From NCBI GenBank assembly GCA_003612395.1, contig RAYQ01000004.1:186001-250000 (forward strand): 64,000 nt of DNA, read 5' to 3'. The stretch comes from Parablautia intestinalis (GTDB lineage Bacteria > Bacillota > Clostridia > Lachnospirales > Lachnospiraceae). Positions within the stretch are counted from its first letter, which is position 1. Every line of letters starts with the position of its first letter. The notes beneath the pieces were generated by a model. The model was not told where the DNA came from, made no database searches, and worked only from the letters and a program-made list of their open reading frames with translations. The position numbers and the translations under genes are program-made. Below are positions 34,735-45,800 of this stretch, piece by piece.

Positions 34735-34916
34735 CCTGCACCCTGACCTCCCTTCAGTCCCTTCTAGCAGCATCGACTGATTGGGTTTTTATTTACATGC
34801 CGCATTCCTACGCCATCTCAAAGACGTTTACTCTGCCTGCAACCATGTACTTTGTATCTGCATGTGTGTATTAATGCTCATCTTAACGTATATACGTTTG
34901 CACACATGCTTTCTCA
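34735..34916 (-). promoter_or_regulatory. Structured 5' leader of rpsU
   Basis: A 9 bp inverted repeat (GCATGTGTG at 34860-34868 and CACACATGC at 34901-34909) encloses the perfect 14 bp palindrome AACGTATATACGTT at 34885-34898. This would form a nested stem near the 5' end of the rpsU transcript, far upstream of the binding site. It could be an autoregulatory ribosomal leader. Confidence 0.55.
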
Positions 34917-34924
34917 CTTACATA

Positions 34925-34952
34925 ATTATACCACAAAATTCCCCAGCGTCAA
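34925..34952 (-). promoter_or_regulatory. Strong promoter of rpsU
   Basis: Minus strand -35 TTGACG, 16 bp spacer, extended -10 TGGTATAAT. It begins about 20 nt upstream of the alaS stop-side boundary, in the gap after alaS. Confidence 0.8.
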
Positions 34953-34970
34953 TCATTTCTTTACAAAAAT

Positions 34971-37610
34971 TTAATTTATTTGGCCTTCCAGCACCTTTTT
35001 GGCTTCTGAAAGCGCCGCGTCAATTCCGGCAGGGTTTTTCCCACCAGCCTGGGCCATATTAGGCCGTCCACCGCCGCCGCCGCCAACTAATCCGGCAATT
35101 CCTTTGATCAGATTACCTGCATGGGCGCCTTTTTTAACCGCAGCCTCTGTAGCCATAGCTGCCATATTTACCTTACCGTCCTTATCGGAAATCAGCACCA
35201 GTACTCCTTCGCCCAGCTTAGCCTTTAGCTGGTCGCCCAAATCACGAAGGCCGTTCATATCAACATTGGAAACTTTTGCCGCCAGGAATTTTACATCCTT
35301 TACCTCCGTAACCTGATCCATTACATTGCCTAACGCATCCCTTGCTGCCTTGCTCTTTAGGGACTCGTTTTCTCCCTGCAGGGCTTTCAATTCTGTCATA
35401 AGATGTTCCAGTTTCTTTGTAAGATCAGCCGGAGATGCTCTGACAATAGCAGCCGCCTGGTTTAAGGTTTTCTCCATATCCCCATAATATTTTAACACGC
35501 CGTTTCCGGTAAGTGCTTCGATTCTGCGGACATTTGCCGCAATACCGCTCTCGGATATAATTTTAAACAGCATAATGGACGCCGTATTGGCCACATGGGT
35601 GCCACCGCACAGCTCTGTTGAGAAGTCGCCCATTCGAACCACGCGCACACTTTCTCCATATTTTTCACCAAAAAGCGCCATCGCTCCTGTCTTCCTGGCT
35701 TCCTCTAAGGTCATAATCTCCGTTTTAACCGGAATTGCCTCTAAAATCTTTTCATTTACAATTTTTTCCACCTGGTCAAGTTCTTCCTTTGTCATAGCGG
35801 AAAAATGACTGAAGTCAAATCTTAATCTGTCTCCGTTTACAAAAGAACCGGCCTGCTCCACATGGGTGCCAAGAACTGTCCGCAGGGCTTTTTGCAGCAG
35901 GTGGGTAGCACTGTGGTTTTTGCAGGTATCTGCTCTGCCCGCCTCATTTACCTGCAGGGTGACCTTATCTCCTTTTTTTAACATTCCTTTCACCACTTTA
36001 CCGATATGGCCCACCTTGCCGCCAAGGAGCTTAACGGTATCCTCAACCAAAAACTCTCCCTCCGTGCAGGTAATGATGCCTGTATCCGCACACTGACCGC
36101 CCATGGTTGCATAAAAAGGCGTTTCTTCTACAATGACTGTGCCTTCTTCTCCATCCGTAAGGGCCTCCACAAGCTCTGACTGTGTGGTGAGAACCGTGAT
36201 TTTAGAATCATGACTCAGCCTGTCATAGCCTACAAACTCTGTGGTAATGGCAGGGTCAATGGACTCGTAAACCGTCACATCAGCTCCCATGTAATTAGTA
36301 GTTTTACGTGCGGCCCTTGCTTTCTCCTTCTGCTCCTGCATGGCCTTCCCAAAACCTTCCTCCTCAACGGTAAAGCCCTTTTCTTCCAGAATTTCTTTCG
36401 TTAAGTCAAGGGGGAATCCATAAGTATCATACAATTTGAAAGCATCCTCACCGCCAAGGCAGGTTTTACCCTCCTTCACCATAGCAGCTTCCATATCGCT
36501 TAAAATGCTTAATCCCTGGTCAATGGTTTTGTTAAATTTGTTTTCTTCCTGGGTTAATACATTGAAAATAAAATCTTTCTTTTCTTCCAGTTCCGGATAG
36601 CCGTCTCTGCTCCCCTCAATTACCGTATTGCTGAGATTTGCAAGGAAGGTTCCCTCTATCCCCAGGAGCCTGCCATGACGCGCTGCCCGGCGGATAATTC
36701 TCCTGAGTACATAGCCCCGCCCTTCATTAGAAGGCATAATACCATCAGAAATCATAAAGGTAGCGGAGCGGATATGATCCGTCACAATACGGATGGAAAC
36801 ATCCCACTTATATTCCTTCTTGTATTCCTTGCCGGAAATCTCACATACCCTGTTTCTCAGAGCACATATGGTATCAATATCAAAGATAGAATCCACATCC
36901 TGCACTACGGCTGCTAATCTTTCAAGCCCCATTCCGGTGTCGATATTCTTCTGTTCCAGCTCTGTATAATTTCCTTTTCCGTCATTATCAAACTGGGTAA
37001 ATACATTGTTCCAGACCTCAATATATCTGTCGCAGTCGCAGCCCACGGTGCAGCCCGGCCTGCCGCATCCATATTTTTCTCCTCTATCGTAATAAACCTC
37101 TGAGCAGGGGCCGCAGGGGCCGCTGCCATGTTCCCAGAAGTTATCTCCTTTGCCAAAACGGAAAATTCTTTCCTTTGCAATACCGATTTCTTTATTCCAG
37201 ATTTCAAAAGCCTCGTCATCCTCCACATAAATGGATGGGTAAAGTCTGTCCGGGTTAAGTCCCACCACCTGCGTAAGGAATTCCCATGTCCAGGCAATTG
37301 CCTCATGCTTAAAATAATCTCCAAAGGAGAAATTCCCCAGCATTTCAAAAAAAGTACCATGTCTGGCTGTCTTTCCAATGTTTTCAATATCGCCTGTACG
37401 GATACATTTCTGACAGGTAGTCACTCTCTTTCTGGGGGGAATTTCCTGTCCCGTAAAGTAAGGCTTTAGGGGCGCCATACCCGAATTAATCAAAAGAAGG
37501 CTGTTATCATTGTGAGGCACGAGAGAAAAACTTTTCAATTTAAGATGTCCCTTGCTCTCAAAAAATTCCAAAAACATTCTCCGAAGTTCGTTTACGCCAT
37601 AGGATTTCAT
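34971..37610 (-). CDS. alaS: Alanyl-tRNA synthetase
   Basis: 879-residue synthetase with the full bacterial layout: class II catalytic domain (RRMFLEFFESKGH, GMAPLKPYFTGQ, and GSGPCGPCSEVYYD), tRNA-recognition helices, editing domain (NHSATHLLQKALR with metal-binding histidines, and ELCGGTHV), and a glycine-rich C-terminal DHHA1 domain (GLVGGGGGGRPNMAQ). GAGG lies upstream of the ATG. The 132 bp between glyS and alaS shows no T-box conserved sequence. Confidence 0.97.
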   Translation of the reverse strand: MKSYGVNELRRMFLEFFESKGHLKLKSFSLVPHNDNSLLLINSGMAPLKPYFTGQEIPPRKRVTTCQKCIRTGDIENIGKTARHGTFFEMLGNFSFGDYFKHEAIAWTWEFLTQVVGLNPDRLYPSIYVEDDEAFEIWNKEIGIAKERIFRFGKGDNFWEHGSGPCGPCSEVYYDRGEKYGCGRPGCTVGCDCDRYIEVWNNVFTQFDNDGKGNYTELEQKNIDTGMGLERLAAVVQDVDSIFDIDTICALRNRVCEISGKEYKKEYKWDVSIRIVTDHIRSATFMISDGIMPSNEGRGYVLRRIIRRAARHGRLLGIEGTFLANLSNTVIEGSRDGYPELEEKKDFIFNVLTQEENKFNKTIDQGLSILSDMEAAMVKEGKTCLGGEDAFKLYDTYGFPLDLTKEILEEKGFTVEEEGFGKAMQEQKEKARAARKTTNYMGADVTVYESIDPAITTEFVGYDRLSHDSKITVLTTQSELVEALTDGEEGTVIVEETPFYATMGGQCADTGIITCTEGEFLVEDTVKLLGGKVGHIGKVVKGMLKKGDKVTLQVNEAGRADTCKNHSATHLLQKALRTVLGTHVEQAGSFVNGDRLRFDFSHFSAMTKEELDQVEKIVNEKILEAIPVKTEIMTLEEARKTGAMALFGEKYGESVRVVRMGDFSTELCGGTHVANTASIMLFKIISESGIAANVRRIEALTGNGVLKYYGDMEKTLNQAAAIVRASPADLTKKLEHLMTELKALQGENESLKSKAARDALGNVMDQVTEVKDVKFLAAKVSNVDMNGLRDLGDQLKAKLGEGVLVLISDKDGKVNMAAMATEAAVKKGAHAGNLIKGIAGLVGGGGGGRPNMAQAGGKNPAGIDAALSEAKKVLEGQIN

Positions 37611-37742
37611 TTGTTCTTTTCCTCATTTCCGCGCTGCCTTTTTACTGTCATCAGAGCCTGTGGATGCAGCGCAGGCACAGGCCCTTTTAAACTCTGTCAA
37701 TATAAACTCTTTTTGATAAAAAGCCGATTGCTTTATAATTCA

Positions 37743-39131
37743 CTAAAACGCAAGCTTTTCTGCAAAATAAGCATCAAGGCTTTCAATCGCCACCCGTTCC
37801 TGTTCCATGGAATCCCTGAACCGGACCGTCACACACCCGTCTGTCTCCGAATCAAAGTCGTAAGTTACACAGAAAGGCGTGCCAATTTCATCCTGGCGGC
37901 GGTATCTTTTCCCTATATTTCCTCTGTCGTCATACTCACAGTTATACTTCTTTGAGAGCTGTTCATAAATCTTTAAAGCGCCTTCCCCTAACTTCTTGGA
38001 AAGAGGCAGAATGCCTATCTTCACAGGCGCAAGGGCAGGATGGAAGTGGAGCACAGTACGCACATCCCCCTCTCCGATTTCTTCCTCATCATAAGCGGCA
38101 CACAAAAAAGCTAAGACCACACGGTCCGCTCCCAGAGACGGCTCAATAACATAAGGTACATATCTTTCGTTTTTCTGGTCATCAAAATAAGTAAGATCCT
38201 GACCGGAAACATTCTGATGCTGGGTCAAATCATAGTCGGTTCTGTCTGCAATTCCCCACAGTTCGCCCCATCCAAAAGGGAACAAAAATTCAATATCTGT
38301 TGTAGCCTTAGAGTAAAAAGAAAGTTCTTCCTTCTCATGATCCCGCACACGCATCTCATCTTCTTTCATGCCAAGGCTCTTAAGCCAGTCAATACAGAAC
38401 TGTTTCCAGTAAGCAAACCATTCAAGATCCGTATCAGGCTCGCAGAAAAATTCAAGCTCCATCTGCTCAAATTCTCTGGTTCTGAAGGTAAAGTTTCCGG
38501 GAGTAATTTCATTGCGGAAGGATTTACCGATCTGGCCGATCCCAAAAGGAATTTTCTTGCGGGAGGTTCTCTGTACATTCTTAAAGTTAACGAAAATACC
38601 CTGCGCTGTTTCCGGTCTTAAGTAAACCGTATTTTTAGCATCTTCCGTAACCCCCTGGAAGGTCTTGAACATAAGATTAAACTGACGGATATCCGTGAAA
38701 TTATGTTTGCCGCAGGAAGGACAGGGAACATGGTGATCCGCTATAAAGCTTTTCATCATTTCCTGGCTCCAGCCATCTATACTGCTCTCCAGCTCAATCT
38801 CGTTTTCAGCCGCAAAATCCTCAATTACCTTATCTGCACGGAAACGCTCATGGCATTCCTTACAATCCATCAAAGGATCTGAAAAACTGCCCAGATGCCC
38901 TGAAGCCACCCAGGTCTGGGGGTTCATTAAAATAGCACAGTCGACTCCCACATTGTAGGGATTTTCCATAATAAATTTCTGCCACCATGCTTTTTTTACA
39001 TTATTCTTTAACTCCACACCCAGATTTCCATAATCCCAGGTGTTGGCCAGCCCCCCGTAAATTTCAGAACCGGGATACACAAATCCCCTGCCCTTTGCCA
39101 GAGCAACAATTTTTTCCATTGTTTTTTCCAT
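37743..39131 (-). CDS. glyS: Glycyl-tRNA synthetase, single-chain type
   Basis: 462-residue class II synthetase of the alpha2 type, rather than the two-subunit glyQ/glyS form. Motifs include [14 protein letters not shown], a CxxC pair (CKECHERF and CPSCGKHNF), [28 protein letters not shown] motif 2 and the [10 protein letters not shown] segment, with the anticodon-binding domain after about 350. The start is the ATG 6 nt after GGAGG. It lies 131 nt upstream of alaS and follows a lipoprotein gene. Confidence 0.96.
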   Translation of the reverse strand: MEKTMEKIVALAKGRGFVYPGSEIYGGLANTWDYGNLGVELKNNVKKAWWQKFIMENPYNVGVDCAILMNPQTWVASGHLGSFSDPLMDCKECHERFRADKVIEDFAAENEIELESSIDGWSQEMMKSFIADHHVPCPSCGKHNFTDIRQFNLMFKTFQGVTEDAKNTVYLRPETAQGIFVNFKNVQRTSRKKIPFGIGQIGKSFRNEITPGNFTFRTREFEQMELEFFCEPDTDLEWFAYWKQFCIDWLKSLGMKEDEMRVRDHEKEELSFYSKATTDIEFLFPFGWGELWGIADRTDYDLTQHQNVSGQDLTYFDDQKNERYVPYVIEPSLGADRVVLAFLCAAYDEEEIGEGDVRTVLHFHPALAPVKIGILPLSKKLGEGALKIYEQLSKKYNCEYDDRGNIGKRYRRQDEIGTPFCVTYDFDSETDGCVTVRFRDSMEQERVAIESLDAYFAEKLAF

Positions 39132-39171
39132 ACTAATCCTCCATGCTTCCAATAGCCCTCAAATTTATAAA

Positions 39172-39789
39172 TTATTTGTATACAACATAAATCATCTGAC
39201 TTCCGTCATCCGTTCGCTTTATCGTCTTTCCACCGGAAGATACCGTCACATTATCGCTGGTATAAAGAGCTTTTCCGTCCAGAACTACCGCCTCGCTTAT
39301 ATCTGTCACCAGAAGCTTTTCATCCTTCAAAGCCAAAATATCCGCTTTTCCTATAGTTTCCCCAGGATCCTTTACGCTGCTTAGAACCACATCAAGATTG
39401 CAATCCATTTTTTCCGCATCCCCGGTAGCTCCCGCGAAAAAAAATGCCTGATTAAAGGCTGCGTAATCCCCGGCCCCCATATAAGTAAGCCCCACCTGTG
39501 CTATACCGTCTTTTACTTCTACTTTTTCAACTGCTATACTTTCCGTCCCTGTACGACTGTTATAATCAGCCACCTGTTCTAAAACAGCCTGCTCTAATTC
39601 ATCCCTGTCATAATAGCTTTCTTCAAAGCTTTCTTCAATCTGAGACCGGATGGTGCCGTCCTTTTTAAGAGAAAGAAAAGTTCCGCTCTCATCCCCGGCT
39701 TTATCGCCGCAGGCTGAAAAGACCAGCATTATGGAAAAAGTCAGCACGCTCATCATCATTTTTTTGAGTATTTTAACCCCTCTGTTCAT
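39172..39789 (-). CDS. Lipoprotein of unknown function
   Basis: 205 residues. The signal peptide ends in a lipobox, VFSAC, at about residues 23-27, followed by an acidic mature part. I see no enzymatic motif; the end (GSQMIYVVYK) and the alternating beta pattern suggest a compact beta domain. GGGAGG lies 5 nt before the ATG. It sits between recO and glyS, 40 nt before the latter. I do not recognise the family. Confidence 0.75.
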   Translation of the reverse strand: MNRGVKILKKMMMSVLTFSIMLVFSACGDKAGDESGTFLSLKKDGTIRSQIEESFEESYYDRDELEQAVLEQVADYNSRTGTESIAVEKVEVKDGIAQVGLTYMGAGDYAAFNQAFFFAGATGDAEKMDCNLDVVLSSVKDPGETIGKADILALKDEKLLVTDISEAVVLDGKALYTSDNVTVSSGGKTIKRTDDGSQMIYVVYK

Positions 39790-39849
39790 TGCGCCCTCCC
39801 ATTCTCTTCCATTTTACCCCATCCATTATATATGACTTACCTTTGTTTT

Positions 39850-40506
39850 TCAACATTGAATTTCAGATAATATCTCCAGACTTTTCATTTTTCTGTCCAT
39901 AAAACGTTTCCTGTAGATGTCGCTGATCTCTGAAAGCTCTGAAAGCACCTGTTCCGTGACATTGAAGGTGTAAAGCTTTTCTATGGAAGAATCCACAATA
40001 AAATTTACCGCATAAACAGCTCCCGGCAGATAGGGCTGCTCTCTTCCCGGCAGCCCCGGGTACTCCCCGTTTATGGAAAGAGCCTTTATCTCAAATATGT
40101 AACGGATCAGCCGGTTGGAAAGTCCTTTATGCAAAAGCGCCCTAAGGGATTGGTACAAAAGCTTCAGCATCTCCTTTTCATCACTGTTTTCTCTGGTATA
40201 ATAATCCATCATTTCCAGAAAATACATCCCATAACAGGCCGCTTCAAAGTTTTCCCTGAAGCCTTCAAAATAATTACTGATGGAGGTTTCTGTTATCCCG
40301 TAAGCACTTCTTCCTTCATACAACCGAAATTGCCCAAAACAAAAGGGATTGGTGGAAGCTAACAGCCTGCTGCCCTGTTTTCTGGCACCTCTTGCAAACG
40401 CTGCTATCTTTCCCCGTTCCCTTGTAAGTATCACAACCCGTCTGTCATATTCTCCAACCGGCTCTGCTTTTAATATCATCCCTGTAACACTGATCTGTTC
40501 CTGCAC
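39850..40506 (-). CDS. recO: DNA repair protein RecO
   Basis: About 218 residues; loads RecA with RecF/RecR. The N-terminal OB fold (VTGMILKAEPVGEYDRRVVILTRERGKI, AFARGARKQGSRLLA) and the helical domain are visible. A four-Cys zinc finger, present in many members, is not evident, and the protein is slightly short of the usual 240-250. The likely start is a GTG at 40506, 9 nt after GGGAG. Its 5' end overlaps the small YqzL-like gene by about 60 nt in another frame. Confidence 0.9.
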   Translation of the reverse strand: MQEQISVTGMILKAEPVGEYDRRVVILTRERGKIAAFARGARKQGSRLLASTNPFCFGQFRLYEGRSAYGITETSISNYFEGFRENFEAACYGMYFLEMMDYYTRENSDEKEMLKLLYQSLRALLHKGLSNRLIRYIFEIKALSINGEYPGLPGREQPYLPGAVYAVNFIVDSSIEKLYTFNVTEQVLSELSEISDIYRKRFMDRKMKSLEILSEIQC

Positions 40507-40624
40507 CCTGCCTGGCTCCCTCATTCTCTTTTGGGCCTGCCGCTTCTTCTCCCTCCCGGTAGGCCAGATAATCGTTGATATCTCCTGTACTTAAAAATTG
40601 TTCCCAGTAATTTATTACTTTCAT
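40445..40624 (-). CDS. YqzL-like small protein between era and recO
   Basis: 59 residues, starting MKVINYWEQFLSTGDINDYL, which resembles the short YqzL proteins found between era and recO in Bacillus and relatives (a tryptophan-containing helix followed by TG-x-I-x-x-YL). The C-terminal half is charged and not conserved-looking. GGGGG lies 6 nt before the ATG. The gene overlaps the first part of recO, so the two may be translationally coupled. Function unknown. Confidence 0.75.
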   Translation of the reverse strand: MKVINYWEQFLSTGDINDYLAYREGEEAAGPKENEGARQGAGTDQCYRDDIKSRAGWRI

Positions 40625-40679
40625 CTTGTGCCCCCTGGTATCAAAAAGTATGATATTAGGGTTTACTTTTTTCTTTTTT

Positions 40680-41585
40680 CTATTCGCGCTCCTTTGGATT
40701 ATACCCGAAATTTTTAAGCAGGAAATCACTGTCACGCCAGTCCTTTTTTACCTTTACCCAAAGCTGGAGATTCACCCTGCACTCCAGCATTTCCTCAATA
40801 TCCGCTCTGGCCGTGGTACCTATTTTTTTGAGCATGCTTCCCTGTTTTCCAATAATAATACCCTTGTGGGAATCCTTTTCGCAGACAATCGTGGCATCAA
40901 TATCCACTATTTTCCCCCGCCGCTTCATCCGCTCTATTGTGACGGCAATTCCGTGGGGTATTTCCTCTTCAAGGCAGTAAAGAGCTTTTTCCCGTATCAG
41001 CTCCGCCACTATCTGACGTTCAGGCTGATCCGTAATCACATCTTCATCATAAAAAGCCGGTCCATAGGGAAGATAAGCCATAATGCATTTAATAAGCTCA
41101 TCGGTATTTTCGCTTTTTAATGCGGACACCGGTACAATCTCGGCAAAGTCCAGTTCCTTTCGGTACGTATCAATAAATGCAAGTATATCCTCCCGCTTTA
41201 CCTTATCAATCTTATTAATGACCAGTATTACCGGTGTGTTAATTTTTTGGAGCTGCTCTATAATATGCCGTTCCCCTGCTCCAATAAAATTAGAAGGCTC
41301 CACAAGCCATAGGATTACGTCCACTTCCTTAAGGCTTTTGCTTGCCACATTGACCATATAATCCCCTAACCGGTTCTTTGCTTTATGAATTCCCGGTGTA
41401 TCTACAAAGACAATCTGCCCCTCTTTGGAGGTATAAACTGTCTGAATGCGGTTTCTCGTAGTCTGAGGTTTATTGGAAGTGATAGCAATTTTTTGTCCAA
41501 TCAGACAATTCATTAAAGTGGATTTTCCTACATTCGGCCTGCCAATAAGCGCCGCAAAGCCGGATTTATACTGGTCATTCATCAT
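40680..41585 (-). CDS. era: GTPase Era
   Basis: 301-residue GTPase that binds the 3' end of 16S rRNA and helps mature the 30S subunit. G1 is GRPNVGKST, G3 DTPG, G4 NKID and G5 SAL, followed by a C-terminal KH domain (GIIIGKQGSMLKKIG). The double ATG start follows GAGGAATT. Gene order era - yqzL-like - recO matches other Firmicutes. Confidence 0.97.
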   Translation of the reverse strand: MMNDQYKSGFAALIGRPNVGKSTLMNCLIGQKIAITSNKPQTTRNRIQTVYTSKEGQIVFVDTPGIHKAKNRLGDYMVNVASKSLKEVDVILWLVEPSNFIGAGERHIIEQLQKINTPVILVINKIDKVKREDILAFIDTYRKELDFAEIVPVSALKSENTDELIKCIMAYLPYGPAFYDEDVITDQPERQIVAELIREKALYCLEEEIPHGIAVTIERMKRRGKIVDIDATIVCEKDSHKGIIIGKQGSMLKKIGTTARADIEEMLECRVNLQLWVKVKKDWRDSDFLLKNFGYNPKERE

Positions 41586-41682
41586 ATAATTCCTCTATAT
41601 CTTTCTAGCATCTGGCAACCATTAAATTTAAGCAAAAGTACAAATTTGCCAGCCCTTAAAGTTTCTTCTCTGTCGGCAGTTT

Positions 41683-42729
41683 CTATTTTTGCGCAGATTT
41701 CTGCTCTGTTTCCGGCATGCCAGGCTTCGGATGTCCGCCAGGCCTTTGCATCATCTTCGCAAGTTTTTTCTGTTTTACCTTTTTCACCAGCCTGATAATC
41801 AGACGAACGATGAAAAAGACAATGATCAGGATAACCGCCCATAAGATAAGATACGGCAAATTAATCACACAGTCAATCCCAAAATTTAAAAGACTGTTTC
41901 CAACATCAAACAAGCTGTCCATAAAGCCTGTTGCAATTTTTTCCCATGGGGTCTGTTCCTTTACCGGCGTATATTTGGTAACTTCAGTGATATATAAACA
42001 GACCGTGCTGTAAGACACCTGATTGTCCATGGTCCTCAGCTGGGATTCCATGCTTTCAAGCTGATAGCGCACCTCTGAAAGCCTGCTCTCCAATGTAATG
42101 ATGTCCTCAATGGTTTCCGCCCGCTCCAAAAGTTCCAAAAGCCTTTCCTGCTCTGCCACTAAGGCTTTCTTATGGCTTTCCATGTCCACATACTGTAAGG
42201 TCACATCCGTAACGCTTTCATTCTGGCTGATCACATTGGAACTTTCCGATACCATCGTCAGGAACTCATCCAGTTTTTCTGCCGGGATGCGGATCGTCAG
42301 ATTTGCATTCCGGTTGGTTTTTCCGTAATAACTGCTCCCGTTGTAGGCAGAACTTTTTTCTATGTAGCCGCCAAACTGCTCTGTCCTTTTCTTCACATCG
42401 GCAAGCAGTTCTTCAAAGGTTTCTGTCTCCACCTCAAGATCCACATTTTTAATAAGCTTGCGCTGGGTGCTTTGCACTTCCGGTGTATCGCTGCCGCCTT
42501 CTCCGGTATCCACCTCTTCCGCTATGGCCTCCTCCATGTCATAGCTCCCTGCATCTGCATAACCGTTTTCCTGCGCGGCGCCGGCTGCAGCTGCCGTATC
42601 CGTAGCTGCTTCCATGGTTCTCGCTCCTTTAGAGGAAGCGCCGCAGCCTGATAAAAGCAATATCATCATGATAATGGCTGCCACCAGCTTTTTGCGTTTT
42701 TTATTCGATACAACAATATAATTTTTCAT
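41683..42729 (-). CDS. DUF4349 domain lipoprotein
   Basis: 348 residues. Lipoprotein signal with lipobox LLSGC at about 24-28, an Ala/Glu-rich linker to about 85, then a DUF4349 domain (RKLIKNVDLEVETETFEELLADV; FGGYIEKSSAYNG; ANLTIRIPAEKLDEFL) including a coiled-coil helix pair at about 180-230. A C-terminal membrane segment (about 290-315) and a basic tail end the protein. DUF4349 proteins are widespread in Firmicutes, with unknown function. GGGAGG lies upstream of the ATG. Confidence 0.87.
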   Translation of the reverse strand: MKNYIVVSNKKRKKLVAAIIMMILLLSGCGASSKGARTMEAATDTAAAAGAAQENGYADAGSYDMEEAIAEEVDTGEGGSDTPEVQSTQRKLIKNVDLEVETETFEELLADVKKRTEQFGGYIEKSSAYNGSSYYGKTNRNANLTIRIPAEKLDEFLTMVSESSNVISQNESVTDVTLQYVDMESHKKALVAEQERLLELLERAETIEDIITLESRLSEVRYQLESMESQLRTMDNQVSYSTVCLYITEVTKYTPVKEQTPWEKIATGFMDSLFDVGNSLLNFGIDCVINLPYLILWAVILIIVFFIVRLIIRLVKKVKQKKLAKMMQRPGGHPKPGMPETEQKSAQK

Positions 42730-42820
42730 ATTGATCCCTCCCGTTCTCTTTCTTTTCTAAAAAGAGATACGTTTGAAATAGCTATATTTATGGAACATTT
42801 AAAAATATTTTCTCAATAAT

Positions 42821-45800
42821 TTAAAGATATTTTTTCAATATTATCTCTTTCTCTTCCCCCATAGTTTTCAAATTGGATTTCAGTTTTACAATTTCATCTT
42901 CATATTGTGAAACCTGTTCTACAATTTTTTTCTGTTCTTCAATCGAAAGGAGGGGAATTTGATAATCCAAAACTCTTTTCTTGTCCGCCCTTGGCATCTT
43001 TACATTACTTCCGATATTCTGCATCTCATACTCAAAAAACCGGTCTGATGACACATGCAAAAACACATATTTAGGAAGTACACTTGCAGTGTCAATGCAT
43101 AAAACCAAAACATCCCCGGAGCTTCCACCATCATTATCTGCCAGCCATGCTTTTTTCAAATAGGGACGGATGTTCGATAGTAAAATATCATTTGAATGGT
43201 ATGCAGTTACTGTTCCTGAGAATGGAACATAATCTGACTGTCGTTTTCCCGCTACATTAGGAAGTAAATTTTCTACCCCGACATAGGTGTTTTTATCGAG
43301 GTTATTTACATCGATACGTTCTGTCGAATAGTGTACCACATTTTTTAACTTGCTAAGACTACCTGCCTCCTGATAGCACTTTTGGGCTAAAGCTTTAATT
43401 GACTCTTGGGTTTTTTCGATTTTAGCATTTATTCTATATTCTTCATCTTCAATCTGCCTTAATTCATTGACAATTATTTGTTGGACATCCAGCGGCGGTA
43501 AGGGGATTTTTATATTTTGAATTGTATCTATCGCCAGCTCTATCTGCCCGCTCTGCCCGTTTGCCATAGCTTCAAGTTTATCAAATCCAATATCTGCCAG
43601 CAGATATAAAACATACTTCGGCAGCACTCTTTTCATATCAGGTCTTACTATTGTAATATGACTATCAACAACATAATTACCATCCAAATCAAATAGGGTT
43701 ATCCTTCCGGCTGTACCTACTCCGGTTGAGTTAATCAGTATATCGCCGTGCTGGAGATTTCTTTCATCCGAAACAAAGTCCTTTGAAACGAAATACCGTT
43801 TGCTGAAATCAAAATTATAATAGCCGCGCGCCTGACCGGATTTAATAATTTGTATTCCGGAGTCTCCATAATCTGCCGACCTTCCACGTCTTATCATGGT
43901 AGAAATCTCATTTAAACGCTGCATAGGAAATTTTACAAATTTATTTCGCATTTGTTCCAAATAGCTTGTAGGTTTTCCTAAATTAATATTTTTTTCAAAC
44001 CGGCTTGTACCATATTCAATAAAATGGCTCATGCGCGCATAAGATAAATTGTCTGCCAAGCTCTCATCAATCTCAGCAGTTTCCCCTAAAAAGGCGCGGT
44101 AGATATAACTGCTTACCTTTTTTGGATTTAGAGAATCACTTTCATCATAAAGCTTTGTTCCGCCAGATAAATGGTGCAGTCCCTCATGTCCACGCCGCTC
44201 ACTAAACTCATATCCCAAAAATTTCTTTTCTTCTTTTCCCTTCCCGGTCTTAACCAAAACTATAGTCTGCTTATAGGTCAATAAGAAATACAGCATTTTA
44301 TTCTTTTCATTCTCAATTGCTTTGGTGCAAAAGCCATCTCCAAATGATTTCATATAATCCTTATAGAGTTCGTGTGACCTGGCTTCTCTGGTAGGCTTTC
44401 CCTTTAATAAGCTAATATAGTCCTCAAAAGTCAGTTCATTATAGACATTCGAGACAAAGATGGAAAAAGCGCTCTCAATACCTGAAACCACAACATCTTC
44501 ATAGTTTGAAAAAAATCGATCAATTGCATGGCTTATATTCAGGTAATCGTCATTGCTCCGCCTCTTTAAAAATAAGATAACGGTATTTGTATTGGTTTTC
44601 ATAAAAGTATTGGAGCCTGCTTCTACGATTGCCATTATCTTAAAATACTTTAAAAGAATCGTCCGGGCCTTTGCATGAATACCACTGTTTGTCAAAATAG
44701 AGCTTGGTAAAATAACTGCAGCCCAGCCGCCAATTTTCAAAAGCTGCTTCATTCGTTCTACAAAAAGGCATTCGATTTCAGAACTATTATCGGTGAGCCC
44801 GGAATACAGTTCAAAAGATTCTTCTCCATATTTAATCGTACTCTTAAATGCATCAACTGAATATGGCGGATTGGAAATCAATAAGTCAAACTTTCCATTA
44901 TCCTGTTCCTTAGCCCCCACAAGTTTGCCCCGAAAAGCTTTTGACTTTGTAAAGCTGTCAAGCCCGTTAGCCCAAATAATATTAGCCTCTCCATCCCCAT
45001 TAAAGAAAGCGCTGACTTTCGCAGTTTTGACCAAACGGTTATCCAAATCAATTCCGTATACACTATCTTTAGCCCAAATAAATTTTGTATAACCCTGCCA
45101 TGACTGAAAGAGCCCTTTGATCCTGGGCGATGTATTCGTAAGATCAATCTTATTGTCAATAATCTCCTGCATTCGGGACATATATTCGGTCAGAAAATGT
45201 CCACTTCCGCAGGCATAGTCAATCACAGTTGGCATCGGTTCCTCATATCTGCCTGTTACGCGCTCCTGAACAAGCTCTGCTAATGGCAAAGAAGAAATGA
45301 TAAAACGCGTAATGGGAACCGGAGTAAAAAACTGTCCCGCTTCTTGTTTCATACTGGTATTTAATAAAAGTTCAAAAAAATTCCCAAGGAATTCGTGCTT
45401 TTGTTCATAGCGGAATCTGTACACCTGAAGCAGCTCGACAATTTCCTTTACAATTTTTGCATTTAGTTCAAAAGTCCTGTCATCCTGCACCTCAGCAAAC
45501 GCAAAATTAGGACTTTTCTTCAGACGGGTATCTATGTACATTTTCATGATCCACTGCCTGGTCAGATCGTCATCAATGTTTGCTAATTTTGCAGAAACCT
45601 CCTGCTGCTCATAATCAATTACGGTAATCTCAAGAAAACGCCACATTCCTTTTTTGTATAGATCATTAAGGCGTAACTGAAGGCTTTCATCCGTATCGCT
45701 TTCCAGCCACTGAAAATCCAATTCATCTTCCGGATTTTTATCTGTTTCATCAATAATCTTACAAACAAAAAGATTAAGCAATTTATTAAAAGCATTGGGC

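Noticed and set aside
37611..37742. Possible T-box leader for alaS
   Set aside because: No T-box conserved sequence and too short; only a 7 bp hairpin without a T-run. The asnS leader also shows none, and glyS has no leader of useful length.
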